A DNA stretch of 64,000 nt from Pyxicephalus adspersus (taxonomy: Eukaryota > Chordata > Amphibia > Anura > Pyxicephalidae). Within the stretch, counting starts at the first letter, position 1; each line of letters begins with the position of its first letter. The DNA is taken from the NCBI RefSeq assembly GCF_032062135.1, contig NC_092860.1:127387770-127451769 (forward strand). Direction: 5' to 3'. Shown piece after piece: positions 59,540 through 64,000 of the stretch. The notes beneath the pieces are model-generated. The model was not told where the DNA came from. It worked only from the letters and a program-made list of their open reading frames with translations, and made no database searches. The translations under genes and the position numbers were made by a program.

Positions 59540-61195
59540 ATTGTTCAGATGCATCTCAGGGACAAGTTTTTGTATTACAACATTTGATACAGCAACTTAG
59601 TAGCAATGTAGCATGGATCTGATGCATTTTTGGAATTTTGGAACATTTAGGAAAGCTTTAAATAAGTACACAGGGCAGGCAATAACTGACAATCAAATGA
59701 CAATTGATTTAGGTACCATGTTAATGATTATACTCATATACACTGTAAATGGTATTTTGAGACAGGTGGAAGTAGCTCTATATACATTAACATTGTGTTT
59801 AATGCCCCTATCTGCAGGTATTTGATTGTATATATAGTTAGGGCTTTCCTTCCTGTACAGAGAGGGTCAAAAGCTTTCTGTATTGGTGAACCCTTCCTGT
59901 TTTGATGAGATTAGCTAGCATACTAATTGCCAGGCAGTGAATAGGAGTGTCTGGTACACTGGGAAGCTGATGACCCCGGGTCCGGAACAGCAGACAGATA
60001 ACTTGTGTGACCCTGAGCTCATGTGTCAGGGCCCTACCGTATCTGCTTTGTCCCAGGTACATCATGCCAAAAATCATCTCTGTTCCTCACCCCAATGTCT
60101 TCTATGTTGTGTAGGCAGGATATATTCCTTACTGTACAAGTACAACATTCTGGGGTTTATCAATACATTACAAAGTGCATTACAAAGTGCAAGAGTTCTC
60201 TAGATTATGCAAACCAAATAGATGTCTTGGTTCTGTACTAAAGAAGTATACAAAGGACACCTATGATTAATGTGGCAAGGTTAGAATTCTTGTATTGCAG
60301 CATTGGTGGACCTGAGCTCAGCTCTGATGAAACATACATAATGTAGTTGGCATAGTCTTTGTGTTCACAGTCAATTCCCCTTAATAAAAAATATATGCTT
60401 TATGCTTTAAGTGTGGACAGATACTGGATGTGCAGCTATATACATTATAAATCACACCATTATCCACATAGATGTTCCAGTGTCAGAAATGTCTTTATTG
60501 CATGACACTTTGACATGACTATGTTTTGGCGGGCAGCTCATGGCTGTTGGGAGGAGCTGGCAGGGTCCTGTATAAAGCATCCTGAAAACAGCTGTGCTAC
60601 TGCCCATATGTGATGCTGGATGTCCATTACTGAACTAACATCCAATAAATAAATGGGTTGGGATCGGTCTGACTTGCTGGGGCTTCTATAGCAATTGGAA
60701 ATGAAGAGGGTAAGAAATATAGAAGTGCAGTCATACCTGAAATCTGACACAGGCCTAATGAATCTCTCTCTGCCCCCATGTGACATTGAGATAAAAGAAA
60801 GTGAGTTACATGCTCCTTTATAACCAGAAACCAGGGCATTATCACCGTGGAGCTAAATGCAGAAAATGGAACTTATATGCCGTTGTTGGGGATAGCAATA
60901 AAGGAACCCTATTACTTATGTCAGGTGAGTTGTAGTACTATACATTGTGAGTGGTACCCCAGTGAAGTGTGTGGTAGAGCACAACACATTGCAGTGCCCC
61001 ACAAAGCATATAATACTGAACTATGAAAACAAGGATGATTCTTTGTTAATGGTTTCTTGTTTTTGTTTTTCCTATTTTTGTTTCTCCATCTCTGTGCTTT
61101 CTTTTTGTCTTCCACTCCTTAGGCCTCTCTCACAAGAGATCAAATTAGTTGAGCAAAAACCATGTGTTCTGGGGTAGTATGTGGAGTATGGTATT
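59540..61195. other. No gene seen
   Basis: Non-coding. Overlapping open frames of 70-88 codons near 59.6-60.2 and 60.5-61.1 kb have no recognised domains. Confidence 0.5.
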
Positions 61196-61199
61196 GTTT

Positions 61200-61690
61200 G
61201 ATGCAATCCCTTTCTTTTAATTGTACATGACTCAGTTGGTTTCTATGAATGTTAAGGGGCTTAACTCGAATGCTAAACGTTGTTTAACACTTGAGGAACA
61301 GCAGTGGGTGGACATTGCTTTTCTCCAAGAAACCCATTTAAATAACACTGGCACCTTTAATTTTGCAAGACGCCACTATCTGCTTGCATATGTGGCTCCT
61401 ACTAAATGTAAGAAAATCGGCGGGAGTGGCGATACTCATCAGGGCGGGGGTGTCCTTTGCTCTCCATAAATCAGTAATTGACCAGGAAGGCAGTTACAAT
61501 AAATTACAAGGTACACGGGATGCAAGAGCAGTTACATTGTGCATTGTATATGTACCCAATGACTCCCAACTATCATTTCTAGACTCAGTGCTCACCCAAT
61601 TGGCATCATTCCCCCAGCTCAATGTTAGCCCAGCGCAAGGACCGTTTATCGGTGGAATCGTCAACACGTCCTATCTTTCAGGATTCATGG
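61200..61690 (+). pseudogene. L1-type ORF2 endonuclease fragment
   Basis: L1-clade ORF2 begins with an APE-like endonuclease that nicks target DNA. From 61221 the frame reads MTQLVSMNVKGLN, then VDIAFLQETHL, the first two conserved endonuclease blocks (the Asn of the N-V-x-G-L-N block and the catalytic Glu of QETHL). At about 61410-61440 the frame shifts by one, and the match continues as AILIRAGVSF, ARAVTLCIVYVPND and FLDSVLTQLA, equivalent to the GGvaILi and vYxPN blocks. The GGDFN block should follow, but the sequence departs after about 61620 into unrelated T-rich material. There is no reverse transcriptase domain. It is truncated and frameshifted, hence inactive. Confidence 0.85.
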
Positions 61691-61849
61691 TCCTATTTTC
61701 TTTTTCCCCCTTATTCCTCTTTACTAATGATCTTTACGCCTTTTTTATCTTTATACTTGTAAATATTGCTTATTCTTCCATATGGGTATTACAAAATTTT
61801 GGTTTAGGATTTCACACAGGGCTACGCATTCGGTGTATTTATTAAAATA

Positions 61850-64000
61850 AAGTGGATAATACACAAATAGCTTATAGTGGGGTCAAACTTTTGAACCTAT
61901 TGTGTGATGTATGTAACTGTTGACCTCACAGCATGAAGCCCGTACCTGAATTAAATTCACTTGATTCTGTTCATGTTTGCTATATAATTGGAAATTCAGA
62001 CAGATCAGACAGGCCTGTACTGCAGAAAGGGACAGGCAATGTATCTTCTGCAATAATCCCTTCTACCTGTGTGATCACTTTGTGTATCTGTCAAAAAAGC
62101 TGAGCTGTGCTCAAGATACCCAGCAATCCGGAATTCTCCTGTCACAGCCCAGTCAATCAAAATGACCAAAGATCATCTGCTGGAGGTATAGAAGGAATAG
62201 GATGGAGGGGACAGGTGCATAGCACAGGTTTAGTTCCTTTTTAAGGTGTGTGAAATAATCCACATAAATAGAAAGGTATGATTGTGAAAGTGTCCTAAAA
62301 GGTAACTATATTTTCAGCACAGTTGTCTTTTATCTGACCTTCAATTTGTGGGTCTTTGTTCCAGACAGTGGTGTTAGTGGTTGCAGGAAGAGCTTTGATA
62401 GGTGCACATAAAACTTTTAGAGGTTCTACAAGGGAAGGGAGTACAGATAAAAGATTTGGGTATAGTACTTTTATAATCCAGTTTAATGATTAGATTTGAC
62501 GATGATTAGATTACTCATGGTTGCTGCTATAAATCAATGGTAAACACTCACTTGTTACCTTTGTGCTAATATATGCTAAATACATATACTTATACATATT
62601 ACATGTGATAATAATGCAGGATGTTTATATATTTTTGCAACTAATTCTTTTATTCCTAGTTTATAGTTACCACCTCTTATTCATCACACCTGATGGAGTT
62701 TACAAATTAAACACATCAAGGTAATAATAATGAAACTGATTTTATTGGATTCTTTCCTGCTTATAGATGTTATTTGGATGATATAAATGGAGATGGTTTA
62801 ACCAAATACACTGCCATAAAGAACTAAGATATTTTAATACAATTCTAAATAAAAGTTTTTATGTTATGAATACTAGCACAATCCTTCCAGCTGTTAAAGT
62901 CCCATGTTGAATTCATTGGATTTTTTAAGCCTCATCTGAAATGTATAATTTTATTATGACAAATATATTTTAAAGTTATGAATACTAACTAATACTGGCA
63001 AAATAATACATCATAATAACAAAAAAAATCTATTTTGTAAAAGTTTGAGTACTGAGTGGCAAGTTTGAGTGGCAAATTACTAATGGAAACAAAGAAATAA
63101 AGCAAAGAGCAGTAGTTTCTCCAGCTACTTCAGTCCTTCTTTTACACTTTATCCATCTGGGCAATGATGTTATGACTGGGGTTTAGTTCTTAGCTTGTGC
63201 AATATATTTGGCTGGATCTCATTGGAATCAGAGCAAACTTTGAAATGTATGTATACCAAGCAACCTTCTTGGAGCAACCTTCCAATCTTGGAAGTGAAAA
63301 ATATGCTCTGGAAAAAAGTGATGGGGGCAATGTTATTTCCGAATCTGTCCCCCCACCCACATCTATCCAAACTTGCATAGAACAGATGTGGAGGAATTTC
63401 CTGCACAGTCTGACAATTATTAAATTTTTTAAAACTTATTGTTAGGGTGCTTATAAAATACACAGAACATTAAAACATGCTTAAGGCTTCTAATATTTCC
63501 TCCTAAAAACAGGAACTAGAAAACAAAAACTAAAATACATAAGTACAAAATATAAAATACAAATACATTTTGGCTGCAGTTTGGTGTTAAGCAGAAAGTG
63601 TTTGTTTTGCATACACTATATAAATCAAATTTCCACTTCCATCTCTATAACCAGAGGATTCCACTACATAAAATATTCTTGGCTCTCGGGATAGTTGTGA
63701 AGCCACGCCAATTTCACTGTGTCGTGGTTAACATGTTGCCACTCCAGATTCTTCCAAGAGATTACTTACATAACTGAAGTTAAAAGGATCTGTTTCCATG
63801 AGCTCATGTGTTTTTCTTTATTAGCACAATATACAGCATTGCACAGCAGAAGACAACCATTCACTGACATAAAACAAACATATGACACTGTATTGGGATC
63901 AGCAGCGGAGGTCTCACTTCTCTAATTGTACAGCAGGCTATGGCAGTCACCCCATGTACTAATTACACAGATTAGCGTTTATGTCATGTCCTTTTAGGAG
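61850..64000. other. No supported gene
   Basis: Non-coding AT-rich sequence. The part 61960-62240 is less AT-rich and probably another old dispersed repeat (its caggtttagttcctttttaa resembles 28894 caggtttaattccactttaa), but this is weak. The right end of the window shows nothing recognisable. Confidence 0.4.

Noticed and set aside
1..64000. CRISPR arrays, rRNA genes, bacterial operons or a host gene cluster
   Set aside because: No regularly spaced identical short repeats, no rRNA motifs and no coding-dense stretch were seen. The sequence looks like repeat-rich vertebrate DNA.

Overview
This window reads as non-coding vertebrate DNA, most likely from a frog. It is AT-rich and packed with decayed transposable elements and microsatellites. 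No open frame behaves like a conserved multi-exon gene, and there is no operon structure, rRNA, true tRNA gene or CRISPR array. The amphibian (probably ranoid frog) assignment rests on repeat families I recognise from memory: a roughly 220 bp palindromic element with ends like gcctgatttattaaagct, a CpG-rich foldback with ends like taaagctacgtacacac, and tRNA-type SINEs with a tail ending tataataataat. That is an inference from recall and not a database result.

Layout. At 0-9 kb there are an (AT)n/(GT)n microsatellite, a minus-strand SINE (5.1-5.4 kb), a Tc1/mariner transposase relic on the minus strand (6.4-7.3 kb), and two inverted copies of a hAT-type non-autonomous element (7.6-8.1 kb). 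At 9-22 kb there are several copies of a second hAT-like repeat. One of them, at about 17.8-18.5 kb, is split by a younger 484 bp hAT-type insertion with perfect 8 bp target duplications. Another hAT copy lies at 21.4-21.7 kb. At 24.7 kb there is a 179 bp assembly gap beside a palindromic MITE. At 28.4-29.5 kb a segment of about 460 bp occurs twice in direct orientation, nearly identical. At 32.9-33.7 kb a hAT-type element carries internal tandem repeats. At 34.2-36.0 kb there is a broken L1-type retrotransposon with recognisable ORF1 pieces. At 39.8-41.6 kb there are two complete palindromic MITEs and a CpG-dense foldback. At 42.6-42.9 kb there are a hammerhead-ribozyme-like core and a LINE/SINE tail. 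At 47-50 kb there are amphibian-type dispersed repeats, a SINE with intact A and B boxes, and an L1 3' end. At 55-59 kb there are two more palindromic MITEs. At 61.2-61.7 kb there is the start of an L1 ORF2 endonuclease, broken by a frameshift.

The only hint of host exon structure is a weak candidate near 51.0-51.13 kb: a polypyrimidine tract with AG, a short open frame with an ATG, and a strong GAG|GTACGT donor. The window is best read as intergenic or long-intron sequence. I did not find a new biological system. The observations most worth following are the hammerhead-like core, the hAT element with internal tandem repeats, the nested insertion, the near-identical duplication and the candidate exon.
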